64,000 nucleotides of DNA from Thalassococcus halodurans (GCF_900108225.1 NZ_FNUZ01000006.1:177147-241146), one strand, 5' to 3'. Shown: positions 9,141-17,155, counted from the stretch's first letter. A program made the numbers and translations. The notes: generated by a model not told the origin, from the sequence alone.

Positions 9141-10058
9141 TTAGTTCGAAGCGGAGTTCTCCGCCTCGACCGTGTCCTTGTTCAGTAGGAAAAGCGCCAT
9201 CGCTTCGCGATCGGCAGGTGTCAGAAACCGAGTTCCGTCGCGAACGACTTCCGCCATGCTGCCGCCGAACGCATCGCCCGAAGGGGTGATGCCGGTCTGG
9301 AGCGCATAAGCGAGGTTTGAAACCGTCCAGTCATTTTTGGCCAGGTCTTTTGGCCGTATCGCGGGGGCCTTGCTGCCACCGGGAAGCTGGGCGTTGCCTG
9401 CAAAGGAAGCACCGATATCGCGGCCTCCCGCAAGATTGCGCGGCGTATGGCAGGCTCCGCAATGTGCCGCACCGCGCACCAATTCCCGTCCGCGATTCCA
9501 TGCGTCGCTTCGCCCTTCAATCGGTTCGGTATCCGGATCGTAGAAGAACGCCGCTCGCCAGAGCTTCAGCCCCCATCGTTGGTCGAATGGGAAGCTGACA
9601 TCATTTTCTGGTGCAGGCTCGTCCACGGGCGGCACGGTTTGAAACGCCGCCCAGAGGTCAGCGATATCCTGATCAGAAAAATCCGCATAGAAGGTGTACG
9701 GGAAAGACGGATAGTACGGCGTTCCATCGGGGCCGATGCCTTGCCGCACGGCTTTTGCGAACTGTTCTGCCGTCCATTCGCCCATGCCATGTTCCGGGTC
9801 TGTCGTCAGGTTGGGCGGGTAGAACGTTCCGAACGGGGTTTCGAGCGGCGCCCCTCCGGCAAGTGGTGCGCCGCCCGCTTCAAAATTGGTATGACAGGCA
9901 ATGCACCCACTGGCGCGCGCCAGATATGCGCCCCGGTCGACATTGCCCTCTATTGCAATCGGAGTCACTGCACTGCCGACAGGCCATGCAATCACGACGC
10001 CGAGGCTGGCCGCGCCCAGCACGGCGGCCCCGCTGACGAGTGTCAAGAACCGGCGCAT
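9141..10058 (-). CDS. Dihaem cytochrome c, exported
   Basis: A 305-residue cytochrome with two haem sites, CIACHTN (~residue 52) and CGACHTP (~residue 200), giving two tandem class I domains. The N-terminus has an uncleaved or cleaved hydrophobic signal (MRRFLTLVSGAAVLGAASLGVVIAW). The sequence EGNVDRGAYLARASGC with TPFGTFYPPNLTTDPEHGMGEW matches cytochrome subunits of periplasmic alcohol, gluconate and related dehydrogenases. Here there is no dehydrogenase, so it probably carries electrons for the oxidase or cytochrome c' next to it. The gap to the preceding cytochrome c' gene is 2 bases. Confidence 0.9.
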   Translation of the reverse strand: MRRFLTLVSGAAVLGAASLGVVIAWPVGSAVTPIAIEGNVDRGAYLARASGCIACHTNFEAGGAPLAGGAPLETPFGTFYPPNLTTDPEHGMGEWTAEQFAKAVRQGIGPDGTPYYPSFPYTFYADFSDQDIADLWAAFQTVPPVDEPAPENDVSFPFDQRWGLKLWRAAFFYDPDTEPIEGRSDAWNRGRELVRGAAHCGACHTPRNLAGGRDIGASFAGNAQLPGGSKAPAIRPKDLAKNDWTVSNLAYALQTGITPSGDAFGGSMAEVVRDGTRFLTPADREAMALFLLNKDTVEAENSASN

Positions 10059-10060
10059 GG

Positions 10061-10654
10061 TCAGTCTTCTTCCGCCCGGAAGCGTTCATGGCATGCGGAA
10101 CAGACCTGGGTCGTCATCGCGAATGCTGCGTCGGCGGGCATTTCGGCAATGGCGGCCGCATCCATCATGTCGCCTCGGCCCATCATCGTGCTCCCGCCCA
10201 TCATGGTTGTATCGCCTCCCATCATTGACCCGCCGCCCATCATCGAGGCGCCATCCATGGAGGTATTGCCGCTCATGCCGCCCAATCCATTGTCGGCTGC
10301 GCGTTCCAGGCCCTCAGAGTATTCTTCCAGCTGACTTGCCAATGCCGCGAAGCGCTCCCAGTCGGTCCACACCTCGTCCTTGGCTTCCGAGGGCATGCCC
10401 CCTGTGCCCTCTGGGAACAGCTTTGTCATGCTCTCACCGGCGTGCTGCTGGAACAGGCGCGCGGCATCGCGCACTGTTTCTGCGTCATAGGCCGTTTCGC
10501 CCCGCATCATCGGGGCCACGGTCTTGACCGCCTTCCCCATTGCAAGCATGGCATCCATGCGCTCTTTCACGATGCCGGTGGCACCGCTATGCGCGAATGC
10601 CGTGACCGCAGTACCTGCAATCAACACTGCCGCTACGATAGTCGTCTTTTTCAT
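10061..10654 (-). CDS. Cytochrome c' (class II) with Met/Gly-rich insertion
   Basis: A 197-residue exported protein (signal ending AFA-HS). The C-terminal haem motif CSACHERFR and the helical N-terminal part (VKERMDAMLAMGKAVK) are those of the cytochrome c' four-helix family, normally about 150 residues with signal. Extra length comes from an insert at about residues 128-160 containing repeated MMGG/MM-x-G units and roughly a dozen methionines, which looks like a Cu(I)-binding tract. Family members bind NO or act in electron transfer; copper binding is my inference. It lies inside the copper redox operon with only 2 bases to the dihaem cytochrome gene. Confidence 0.9.
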   Translation of the reverse strand: MKKTTIVAAVLIAGTAVTAFAHSGATGIVKERMDAMLAMGKAVKTVAPMMRGETAYDAETVRDAARLFQQHAGESMTKLFPEGTGGMPSEAKDEVWTDWERFAALASQLEEYSEGLERAADNGLGGMSGNTSMDGASMMGGGSMMGGDTTMMGGSTMMGRGDMMDAAAIAEMPADAAFAMTTQVCSACHERFRAEED

Positions 10655-10697
10655 GTCTTCGATCCTTCTTTGGGTCTGCTTTTCGAGCGATGTGAAA

Positions 10698-11024
10698 TCA
10701 GACCCACCGTCGGGGCGGTGGAGGATCGCTGATCGGGCGCAATTCGGTTCGTTGGATCGCGCCGTCTTGCATGACGGCTTTCAGAAAAGAAGGCTCGTAC
10801 GCCATGTTCGGCTGAAGCAATAACGCTGCCGGGACAGAACAATCGAGGCCTGGATGGCAGTGGCCAGAGGCCTCGGTCGATGGCCCTGCGTCTTCGTGAC
10901 CATGGTATTCCTGCCCCAACGACGTTTCACCATGATATACCGGCGCCTCTGGCACCCCGAGTACTACAAGGAAAAGGCCGAAAACGGCCGACAGAATCCA
11001 TCGGTTCGTCTTCGACCAACGCAT
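10698..11024 (-). CDS. Small exported His/Cys-containing protein, unknown
   Basis: A 108-residue protein with an N-terminal hydrophobic segment (WILSAVFGLFLVVLGVPEA), then an acidic, His-rich stretch and GHCHPGLDCSVPAALL with two cysteines flanked by histidines, and a proline-arginine end. I do not recognise the family; the pattern could bind metal at the membrane surface or in the periplasm. Its ATG overlaps the stop of the cytochrome gene at 11024-11482 in a TGATG, so it is translated together with it in the copper operon. Confidence 0.65.
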   Translation of the reverse strand: MRWSKTNRWILSAVFGLFLVVLGVPEAPVYHGETSLGQEYHGHEDAGPSTEASGHCHPGLDCSVPAALLLQPNMAYEPSFLKAVMQDGAIQRTELRPISDPPPPRRWV

Positions 11025-11482
11025 CAGTTGATCCCGTTGGCCCGCTGCAATTCGCGGACATAGGCGGCCACCATCTTGACGTCTCCTTGGGTCAATCCCT
11101 CGATCTTAGGCATATTACCGAAATTCCAGTGATGTGCACGGACGCCGTTTTGAGCTGCCAGAACAAAAGCCATGTCCGAATGGTGGCTCGGTTCGTAGAT
11201 CTTGTGCACGAGAGGCGGCGCAACACCGTTGCGACCGGCGGCATTTTCGCCGTGACACTCGGAACATTTTGCCTCGAATATGTTCTTCCCAAGCGCCGCC
11301 TGCTGCGAGAGTGCGTCAGGCAGCTGGACCTGGACGATCGGATCGCCTTCGGCAATCTCGCTTGTGTCAGGTGGCGTCATGGAGTGGCCAACCGCTAAAT
11401 CTTCGGCTCCAACGAACTGCCAAACGGCAAAACCCCCGCCGATAACAAAAACGGCACCAATCAGCGCAGTTAATTTGTCCAT
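11024..11482 (-). CDS. Monohaem cytochrome c, membrane-anchored
   Basis: A 152-residue protein with an N-terminal membrane anchor (LTALIGAVFVIGGGFAVWQF) and a class I cytochrome c domain: CSECHGENAAG haem site and NMPKIEGL with a likely axial Met. The start at 11482 gives the anchor directly; a longer open frame upstream looks noncoding. It follows the L,D-transpeptidase by 28 bases and overlaps the next gene by one base. It is the third haem protein of this operon and likely receives electrons at the periplasmic membrane face. Confidence 0.88.
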   Translation of the reverse strand: MDKLTALIGAVFVIGGGFAVWQFVGAEDLAVGHSMTPPDTSEIAEGDPIVQVQLPDALSQQAALGKNIFEAKCSECHGENAAGRNGVAPPLVHKIYEPSHHSDMAFVLAAQNGVRAHHWNFGNMPKIEGLTQGDVKMVAAYVRELQRANGIN

Positions 11483-11510
11483 GCCTGTATCTTCCGCCTT
11501 GCCCGTTGGG

Positions 11511-12071
11511 TCAGATGAGTTTGACTTGAGTGCCGACAGGCGCTCGCTCGTAGACTTCCTCGATCTGTTCGTTGAACAAACCGATGCAGCCGTTTGACGA
11601 CCGGCGGCCGATCTTGCGCGTGTCCTGTGTCCCGTGAATACGGTAGTACTGCCACGACAGGTACAGTGCGCGAGTACCCAAGGGGTTGTCCGGATCACCC
11701 CCCTCGATACGTGCCGGCCATTCCGGATTGCGTTCCCGCATGGAGGGCGTCGGCGCCCAACTGGGGTTTTTGCGTTTTTCCACCACTTCAGTGTAACCGC
11801 GTTTGGTGAGTTCGTCGGTCAGCGGAACGGATGTCGGGTAAATCCGCATCTCGCCGTCCGCTGTCCAGTGCTGTAGCGCCATCGTCACGGTGTCTGAGAT
11901 GATGATCCCTTTGCCGAGCGTGTCGAAATGGTCTTGCCAGTCATGAACTCGGAAAGAAGAAATGTTGCGGCGAATGGTTTCGGCTCGAACCACGCTTGGT
12001 GCAACCAAAGCGACAGCCGCATACCCCAACAGGCTTCGTCGATTGATCTTGTTGTTTCGCGATGTCGTCAT
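11511..12071 (-). CDS. L,D-transpeptidase (YkuD domain), Tat-type signal
   Basis: A 186-residue YkuD-domain protein. NRRSLLGYAAVALVAPSVVRA is a twin-arginine signal. The catalytic region reads YRIHGTQDTRKIG then SSNGCIGL, with the family His and Cys. It should form or exchange 3-3 peptidoglycan bonds in the periplasm. It is the first gene of the leftward copper/cytochrome operon running to 6491. The arrangement transpeptidase plus multicopper oxidase repeats that at 1-1359. E. coli L,D-transpeptidases are known to be inhibited by copper, so a copper-tolerant version is a reasonable hypothesis. Confidence 0.9.
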   Translation of the reverse strand: MTTSRNNKINRRSLLGYAAVALVAPSVVRAETIRRNISSFRVHDWQDHFDTLGKGIIISDTVTMALQHWTADGEMRIYPTSVPLTDELTKRGYTEVVEKRKNPSWAPTPSMRERNPEWPARIEGGDPDNPLGTRALYLSWQYYRIHGTQDTRKIGRRSSNGCIGLFNEQIEEVYERAPVGTQVKLI

Positions 12072-12150
12072 GACACACTCCTAGCCTACGGTTTGTACAT
12101 GTCTTTTACGGGAGACCCGGCATCAGGCAACCTGACAAGGCCGCGAGAAG

Positions 12151-12167
12151 TGTATCCATTTGTATCC
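12151..12167 (+). promoter_or_regulatory. Direct repeat abutting a CueR promoter, possible response-regulator site
   Basis: TGTATCC occurs at 12151 and again at 12161, ten bases apart, immediately before the -35 of the next promoter. The same core is found as an inverted pair at 21714-21752 next to the response regulator gene. Ten-base direct repeats are typical of OmpR-family sites. Confidence 0.45.
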
Positions 12168-12198
12168 TTGACCTTACCCTGCTGGAGGGTCGCAAATG
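12168..12198 (+). promoter_or_regulatory. CueR-dependent promoter
   Basis: TTGACC, 19-base spacer with the dyad ACCCTGCTGGAGGGT, then CAAATG. The gene it drives starts at 12227. Confidence 0.75.
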
Positions 12199-12226
12199 AC
12201 GCCAGGAACGAGACAAAGAGGGTGTC

Positions 12227-12529
12227 ATGGACGACGAAAATCCCAAGAATAAGCCGATTACAGACAAGCTCATGCATTACGGAATGATGGCGTGTTGCAT
12301 TGTGATGCTGTTGCCCGTGATCGGTTTTTTTCTCGCTGGCGGAACGCTTGCGGGTATGTGGGGCAATGCATCGGCTTTCGCCCCGCTCCTGTTGTGCGTT
12401 GGAGCGCATCTTGTGATGCATAGATTCATGGGGAAATCGTGCCATTCCGACAAGGCAAACGATACTATCGAGGAAGCGCCCGAGCCCATAAGTTCCGTGA
12501 TTCCTAGCGTCGCCCGCAACAGGCAGTGA
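12227..12529 (+). CDS. Small membrane protein of DUF2933 type
   Basis: A 100-residue protein with two hydrophobic segments (MMACCIVMLLPVIGFFLAGG and ASAFAPLLLCVGAHLVMH), a CC pair in the first and HRFMGKSCH after the second. This resembles the small DUF2933 proteins found in copper loci, whose function is unknown. The Cys/His/Met residues at the membrane faces suggest copper binding. It starts 29 bases after a CueR-type promoter and is followed two bases later by a small lipoprotein gene, then the ScsB-like gene, so the three probably form one copper-induced transcript. Confidence 0.65.
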   Translation: MDDENPKNKPITDKLMHYGMMACCIVMLLPVIGFFLAGGTLAGMWGNASAFAPLLLCVGAHLVMHRFMGKSCHSDKANDTIEEAPEPISSVIPSVARNRQ

Positions 12530-12530
12530 T

Positions 12531-12755
12531 GTGCGAGGGAAAGCAAAGGTATTCGTATTGCTGTTGATGGTTACATTACTTGGAGGTTGCGCGGGAAGCC
12601 TTGCAGACTGCCTAGATCTGAAGGCTATCGTGTCCACGAAGCAAGCGTCAGACCTTCTGCCGGATGGGTGTCGAACCCTTTCATCTTCTGCGACTGGCGT
12701 TGCGCGAATTGTCTGTGCGGACGGTCGTCAGGGTTTTGCCACAGGTGGACTTTGA
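12531..12755 (+). CDS. Small lipoprotein, unknown function
   Basis: A 74-residue protein beginning with GTG, two bases after the upstream stop. The signal KVFVLLLMVTLLGGC is a good lipobox (LGGC), so the mature protein would be a ~55-residue lipoprotein with three further cysteines. I do not recognise the family. Its position between a copper-induced membrane protein and the ScsB-like protein suggests a role in periplasmic copper or thiol stress. Confidence 0.55.
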   Translation: MRGKAKVFVLLLMVTLLGGCAGSLADCLDLKAIVSTKQASDLLPDGCRTLSSSATGVARIVCADGRQGFATGGL

Positions 12756-12812
12756 CGCAATTTCCGCCGTCCTGGCGAAATCTGCGGAAAATATGGGAAG
12801 GAAGCAGGTATC

Positions 12813-14942
12813 TTGATCGATTGCCTTTTGATCCTGCGACGGGTTTTGCTTATTCCCTTCGTGCTCCTGGCCGTTGTCTCTGGAAGTGTCGCGGCAGCAA
12901 CCTCTGCTGAATACCAGAGCGCGCCACTCACCGCGCATCTCATTAGTGTACAGGACGGCGTTCCCGAGAACACACAGACTCTGTCAGCCGGGCTTCACCT
13001 TCAACTGAACGAAAACTGGAAGACCTATTGGCGGTCGGCGGGCGAGGTGGGAATACCGCCTTCGGTCGAATGGAGCGGTTCCGAAAACGTCGCAGATGTC
13101 GAATTCATGTGGCCCGCCCCGACGCGCTTCACCGCCTTCGGCATCGAAAATTTTGGTTATGCGGGTGAAGTCGTCTTTCCGCTGCGCATAACGCTCAAAG
13201 ATCCCGGCGCACCTGTGACTCTTTCCGCGCAGGTCAAACTGCTGGTGTGCTCCAATGTCTGTGTCCCGGAAGAGTTTGACCTGTCACTTCGCCTCGGACG
13301 GGGCAACGTCATCGACAGCACTTCGGCTGGGCTGATCGGTACGTTTTCCGAGCGCGTCCCCGAAGGGGCCAAGACGAGCGGCGTCAGCGAGGCAAATGCC
13401 TTCATCGACGAAGACCTCACGGAGTTGATCGTCAGCCTTCGCGTCGATGAACCACTCCAGTCGCCGGATGTGTTTCCCGAACTGGGTATGGGTGTTGCGC
13501 TTGGCAAACCCGATATCCGTTTGGGAGAAGAGGATCGTTTGCTTTGGGCGCGCTTGCCGATCCTCTCGTCGAATACGGATGTGACAGTGGCTCCGTCGAT
13601 TACCGTCACCGACGGCGAGAACCGGGCCTTCACGATCATCGCGGATCGCGTGGCGCAAGGAATAGCACCACCCTTTGAACTGGCCGCCACGACACCGGAC
13701 ATGATGGAACTGATCTGGATTGCCGCGATCGCGCTGCTGGGCGGATTGATCCTGAATGTGATGCCCTGCGTGCTGCCGGTGCTGTCCATCAAGGTGTCGT
13801 CTGTGCTCAAACACACCGATCACGACACAACCCGTGTCCGGTTCGGTTTCGTCGCTGCCAGCGCCGGCATCATGACGTTCATGTGGGGTCTGGCGCTCGT
13901 CCTCTGGGCGCTCCAGACGGCAGGCCTCAGCGTCGGGTGGGGTTTGCAGTTTCAAAGCCCGCTGTTTCTTGCGGCGATGATCGCTGTCCTGCTCGTCTTT
14001 TCGGCAAATCTGTTCGGAGCGTTCGAGTTCGCCCTTCCACACGGCATGCAGACGCGGCTTGCAGGGGCCGGAGGACGCAACGGGTATTCCGCCGACTTTT
14101 TCACTGGCATGTTCGGTGCCGTCATGGCGACGCCTTGTTCGGCACCGTTCCTCGGCACCGCGGTGGCCTTTGCTTTGGCCGGGCGTGGCGTGGACATCCT
14201 CATCGTCTTTACGAGCCTCGGGCTCGGCCTCGCCCTGCCCTATCTCGTCATCGCCGCGTTCCCGCGTCTGGTCGCATTCATGCCCAAGCCTGGTCGATGG
14301 ATGCTGATCATCAAAAGCGTCATGGGGGTTTTGTTGCTTGCAACCGCCGTGTGGCTGTTCTGGGTGCTCGACGGTGTCGCCGGGCTTGCGTCTGTCATCG
14401 CGGTCGCGGCGTTGTCCGGTCTCGCCGTTCTGATACTATCTCTCCCGAATGTGCAGTCCCAATTCAGGTGGTCTATTGCCATAGCCAGCCTTGTCCTGGC
14501 CATTGCCGCAGGTCCTCTCTTGCAGCAATCAGCACCTGCGCGTTCGACGCCGCAGTTGGCAATGGCTTGGATCGCATTTGATCGTTCGGAAATAGCGAAA
14601 CGCGTGTCCGCAGGAGAGGTCGTTTTTGTCGATGTGACCGCTGACTGGTGTCTGACTTGCAAAGCGAACAAGACACTTATCATCGATCGGGAGCCAGTCC
14701 GGAGCGCGCTTGAAGCGCCTGGAGTCACGGCGATGCAGGCAGATTGGACACGCCCGGACACGCGCATTTCCCGCTACCTTGAGAGTTTCGGCAGATACGG
14801 CATCCCCTTCAATGCCGTCTACGGACCATCGGCACCGAACGGCATTGTGCTGTCCGAATTGCTAAAAACCGAGGACGTGATGAACGCCTTGGCGCAAGCC
14901 AGTGGTCGGGATGTTTCCGCAAAGGTTGCCGGACAGGAGTGA
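12813..14942 (+). CDS. DsbD/ScsB-type transmembrane thiol-disulfide reductase
   Basis: A 709-residue membrane protein. After a signal, the N-terminal periplasmic domain (~30-290) has LVCSNVCVPEEF, a cysteine pair for reducing partners. The central ~8 membrane segments contain LNVMPCVLPVLSIK and MATPCSAPFLGT, the two membrane cysteines of DsbD. The C-terminal thioredoxin domain has TADWCLTCKANK. It transfers reducing power from cytosolic thioredoxin to the periplasm. The long N-terminal domain and copper setting point to ScsB, partner of ScsC-like DsbA proteins such as 6491-7222. Translation probably starts at TTG 12813 after GGAAGGAAG. Confidence 0.9.
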   Translation: MIDCLLILRRVLLIPFVLLAVVSGSVAAATSAEYQSAPLTAHLISVQDGVPENTQTLSAGLHLQLNENWKTYWRSAGEVGIPPSVEWSGSENVADVEFMWPAPTRFTAFGIENFGYAGEVVFPLRITLKDPGAPVTLSAQVKLLVCSNVCVPEEFDLSLRLGRGNVIDSTSAGLIGTFSERVPEGAKTSGVSEANAFIDEDLTELIVSLRVDEPLQSPDVFPELGMGVALGKPDIRLGEEDRLLWARLPILSSNTDVTVAPSITVTDGENRAFTIIADRVAQGIAPPFELAATTPDMMELIWIAAIALLGGLILNVMPCVLPVLSIKVSSVLKHTDHDTTRVRFGFVAASAGIMTFMWGLALVLWALQTAGLSVGWGLQFQSPLFLAAMIAVLLVFSANLFGAFEFALPHGMQTRLAGAGGRNGYSADFFTGMFGAVMATPCSAPFLGTAVAFALAGRGVDILIVFTSLGLGLALPYLVIAAFPRLVAFMPKPGRWMLIIKSVMGVLLLATAVWLFWVLDGVAGLASVIAVAALSGLAVLILSLPNVQSQFRWSIAIASLVLAIAAGPLLQQSAPARSTPQLAMAWIAFDRSEIAKRVSAGEVVFVDVTADWCLTCKANKTLIIDREPVRSALEAPGVTAMQADWTRPDTRISRYLESFGRYGIPFNAVYGPSAPNGIVLSELLKTEDVMNALAQASGRDVSAKVAGQE

Positions 14943-14943
14943 C

Positions 14944-14967
14944 CTGCTCGACCGGGACACCGAGCAG
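14944..14967. terminator. Hairpin between convergent scsB-like and ccmI genes
   Basis: CTGCTCG and CGAGCAG form a 7-bp stem with a 10-base loop in the 28-base gap between two converging genes. No T run follows, so it is only a likely terminator. Confidence 0.4.
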
Positions 14968-14970
14968 TAG

Positions 14971-16122
14971 TCAGCCGCCGAGCCGCTCAAGCGCGGCACG
15001 GACCGCCGCACGCCGAGGATCACTGGCGGGCTGCTGCTCCAACAGCGCTTCAGCCTTGCGGTAGGCCTCAACGGCGCGATCGGGCTCCTGAAGGACGGTA
15101 TAGGCATTTGCCAGCCGCATCCAACCATCCAGATCGTCCGGTTCATCCTCAAGACGCTCGGCCAGCCGCGAGACCATCGATCGGATGAACTCCGCGCGAT
15201 CCGCGTCATTCATCTCCGACGCCGCCGCGACATCTGCGGCACTCGGGCCTGGTTGCGACGTCGGCCCGCTGGGTAGATTGACGACCGGAAGGTCAGCTGC
15301 CGCTGCAATCCGGTTGATCTGCGCTGCATAGGTCTCCATCCAGGGAACGTAAGCCTCTTCCTGATTCAGTCGTGAAACAAGCAGATCGTAGGCCTTACGC
15401 GTCTCTTCTTGCTGAAAGTAATACAGAGACTCGAAGTAGGTTGCCGCAGGATTGGATGGGTCAAGGTCCAAAGCGCGATCAATGGCCAATTTCGCCCGTG
15501 GAATAACAACGCCGTCATTGGCAACCGCGACAGCCTCTGCCAGCATGGAGAATGTCGCGGAGGTGGCATCCTCCCGTTCGGCAACGACTTCGAAGGCTTC
15601 GACGGCATCGGCTGCTCTGCCCATGCGCTGATAGGTCTGGCCCAACAGCATCCACCCTTCGCTAGGGCCGCCGGTCGGATCGGATACAAGCCTTTCGCGA
15701 AGTTGTATTGCCAGCGCCGTCACTTCATCAGTCTGTGCGCGCTCCTCTGCACGGGCAGCGAAGGCCATTGAAGGCACCTCCGGCGATCCCATTGTCAGAT
15801 AGTAGCCCGCGGCAATAACCGGCGCGAGGACCGCCGCGACAACAAGAGTGCCTCTGCCACCATTACGGGATGATCCGGCTTTTTCTTCCGAATTGCGGGT
15901 CGTCGCGAGGATCCGTTTCTTGATCTCGAGTCTGGCCGCTTGAGCTTCCTGTTCAGAAATCAAACCGCGGTCCATGTCTCGTTGGATTTCCCGCATCTGA
16001 TCGGCGAGGATGGCCGGTACCGCATCTCCTCTGGTGAGAGTGTTCGATTTGGACAGCAGCAGCGGGTAGAGGACTATTCCGATCGCGACCAGCGTCAGAA
16101 GACCGAAAATACCCCAGATCAT
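14971..16122 (-). CDS. ccmI: Cytochrome c biogenesis protein CcmI
   Basis: A 383-residue protein with two membrane helices (residues ~3-20 and ~92-112), a cytosolic leucine-zipper-like loop (QMREIQRDMDRGLISEQEAQAARLEIKKRIL), and a periplasmic domain with TPR repeats. This is CcmI, which holds apocytochrome c for haem ligation by CcmFH. Its start overlaps the ccmH stop by four bases (ATGA). It is the last gene of a ccmF-G-H-I cluster and converges with the ScsB-like gene. Confidence 0.93.
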   Translation of the reverse strand: MIWGIFGLLTLVAIGIVLYPLLLSKSNTLTRGDAVPAILADQMREIQRDMDRGLISEQEAQAARLEIKKRILATTRNSEEKAGSSRNGGRGTLVVAAVLAPVIAAGYYLTMGSPEVPSMAFAARAEERAQTDEVTALAIQLRERLVSDPTGGPSEGWMLLGQTYQRMGRAADAVEAFEVVAEREDATSATFSMLAEAVAVANDGVVIPRAKLAIDRALDLDPSNPAATYFESLYYFQQEETRKAYDLLVSRLNQEEAYVPWMETYAAQINRIAAAADLPVVNLPSGPTSQPGPSAADVAAASEMNDADRAEFIRSMVSRLAERLEDEPDDLDGWMRLANAYTVLQEPDRAVEAYRKAEALLEQQPASDPRRAAVRAALERLGG

Positions 16123-16592
16123 GACGCATCCCCCGCTTCGTTTTGTCTGAGAATTTCGGACACGGTGTTCTCATCCTCCGCGCCCAAATCTTCAAAAGCC
16201 TCTTGCTTTCGCCGACTCATCAGTACCCCGCCACCAACGAAAACCCCGATCAGAACGAAAGCGATCGGCGCAAACCAAAGCGCGTAGGTCGCAGGCTCCA
16301 GAGGCGGTTTGAGCAGCACGTAATCCCCGTACCGCGCCCGTATGTATTCGATCACCTCCGCGTCGCTGTCTCCAACGACCAGGCGCTCGCGTACGAGCAG
16401 ACGCAAGTCCCGCGCCACACCCGCGTTCGAACTGTCGATGTCCTGGTTCTGACAGACGACGCATCGTAGATCCTTGGAAATCTCCCGCGCACGCTGTTCC
16501 AATACCGGGTCGGTCAGCATTTCGTCCGGTTCCACCGCATTGGCGGCAAAGGGAAGGAGCCCGATGCAAAACGCGAAAATCAACTGTCTCAT
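16119..16592 (-). CDS. ccmH: Cytochrome c biogenesis protein CcmH
   Basis: A 157-residue protein with a signal peptide, the redox motif LRCVVCQNQDIDSSNA (C-x2-C) of CcmH/CcmL, the three-helix bundle region RLLVRERLVVGDSDAEVIEYI and a C-terminal membrane anchor (FAPIAFVLIGVFVGGGVLM). CcmH reduces the cysteines of apocytochrome c before haem attachment. It overlaps both ccmG and ccmI by four bases, so the cluster is translationally coupled. Confidence 0.95.
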   Translation of the reverse strand: MRQLIFAFCIGLLPFAANAVEPDEMLTDPVLEQRAREISKDLRCVVCQNQDIDSSNAGVARDLRLLVRERLVVGDSDAEVIEYIRARYGDYVLLKPPLEPATYALWFAPIAFVLIGVFVGGGVLMSRRKQEAFEDLGAEDENTVSEILRQNEAGDAS

Positions 16593-17155
16593 GAACCTGC
16601 TCCATTTGGCAGTGCGCCTGCCTGCTTCAGGGCTTGCGTGAACCGTTCGACGGCGTCCGGACCCACGACCGGCCCGACATAGCGAAACAAAACGGTGCCA
16701 TCGCTATCGACGATGAAGGTTTCCGGCACGCCCGACAGGCCCCATTCGATCCCGGTCCGGCCCGACAGGTCGGACCCGATCCGCTCGTAGGGATTGCCGA
16801 GGTCATTGAGCCACTTCACGGCATCCTCAGGTTTGTCTTTGTAGTTTATTCCGAACAACCGCATGCCGTCTCGTTCGACAAATCTTGTCAACACGGCATG
16901 TTCCGCGCGGCAGGGCACGCACCAGGACGCAAAGACATTGACCACGACCGGTCGTTCGTTGCCGACAAGATCGCTTCGGGCCAGGCCGGGTGTCTCCAAC
17001 CCCGGCACGGGATCGAGGTCGAACGCCGGGGCCGGTTGCGAGATCAGGACGGAAGGGATCTCGTTGGGATCCCGGTCGGGATTGAGCCCCCAGAGAAAAA
17101 ACCCACCGAATATGACCGCCGCAATAAACGGCAGCCCGGCAATGAGACGTTTCAT
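16589..17155 (-). CDS. ccmG: Periplasmic thioredoxin CcmG/DsbE
   Basis: A 188-residue membrane-anchored thioredoxin (N-terminal helix LPFIAAVIFGGFFLWG) with active site FASWCVPCRAEH and cis-Pro region SGVPETFIVDSDG typical of CcmG. It keeps apocytochrome and CcmH cysteines reduced, using electrons from CcdA or a DsbD-type protein; the ScsB-like protein next door is a possible donor. It starts nine bases after ccmF and overlaps ccmH by four bases. Confidence 0.94.
   Translation of the reverse strand: MKRLIAGLPFIAAVIFGGFFLWGLNPDRDPNEIPSVLISQPAPAFDLDPVPGLETPGLARSDLVGNERPVVVNVFASWCVPCRAEHAVLTRFVERDGMRLFGINYKDKPEDAVKWLNDLGNPYERIGSDLSGRTGIEWGLSGVPETFIVDSDGTVLFRYVGPVVGPDAVERFTQALKQAGALPNGAGS

Noticed and set aside
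13284..14042. Antisense frame inside the ScsB-like gene
   Set aside because: Mirror of a well-supported gene; rich in Arg/His/Gln as expected of a shadow.
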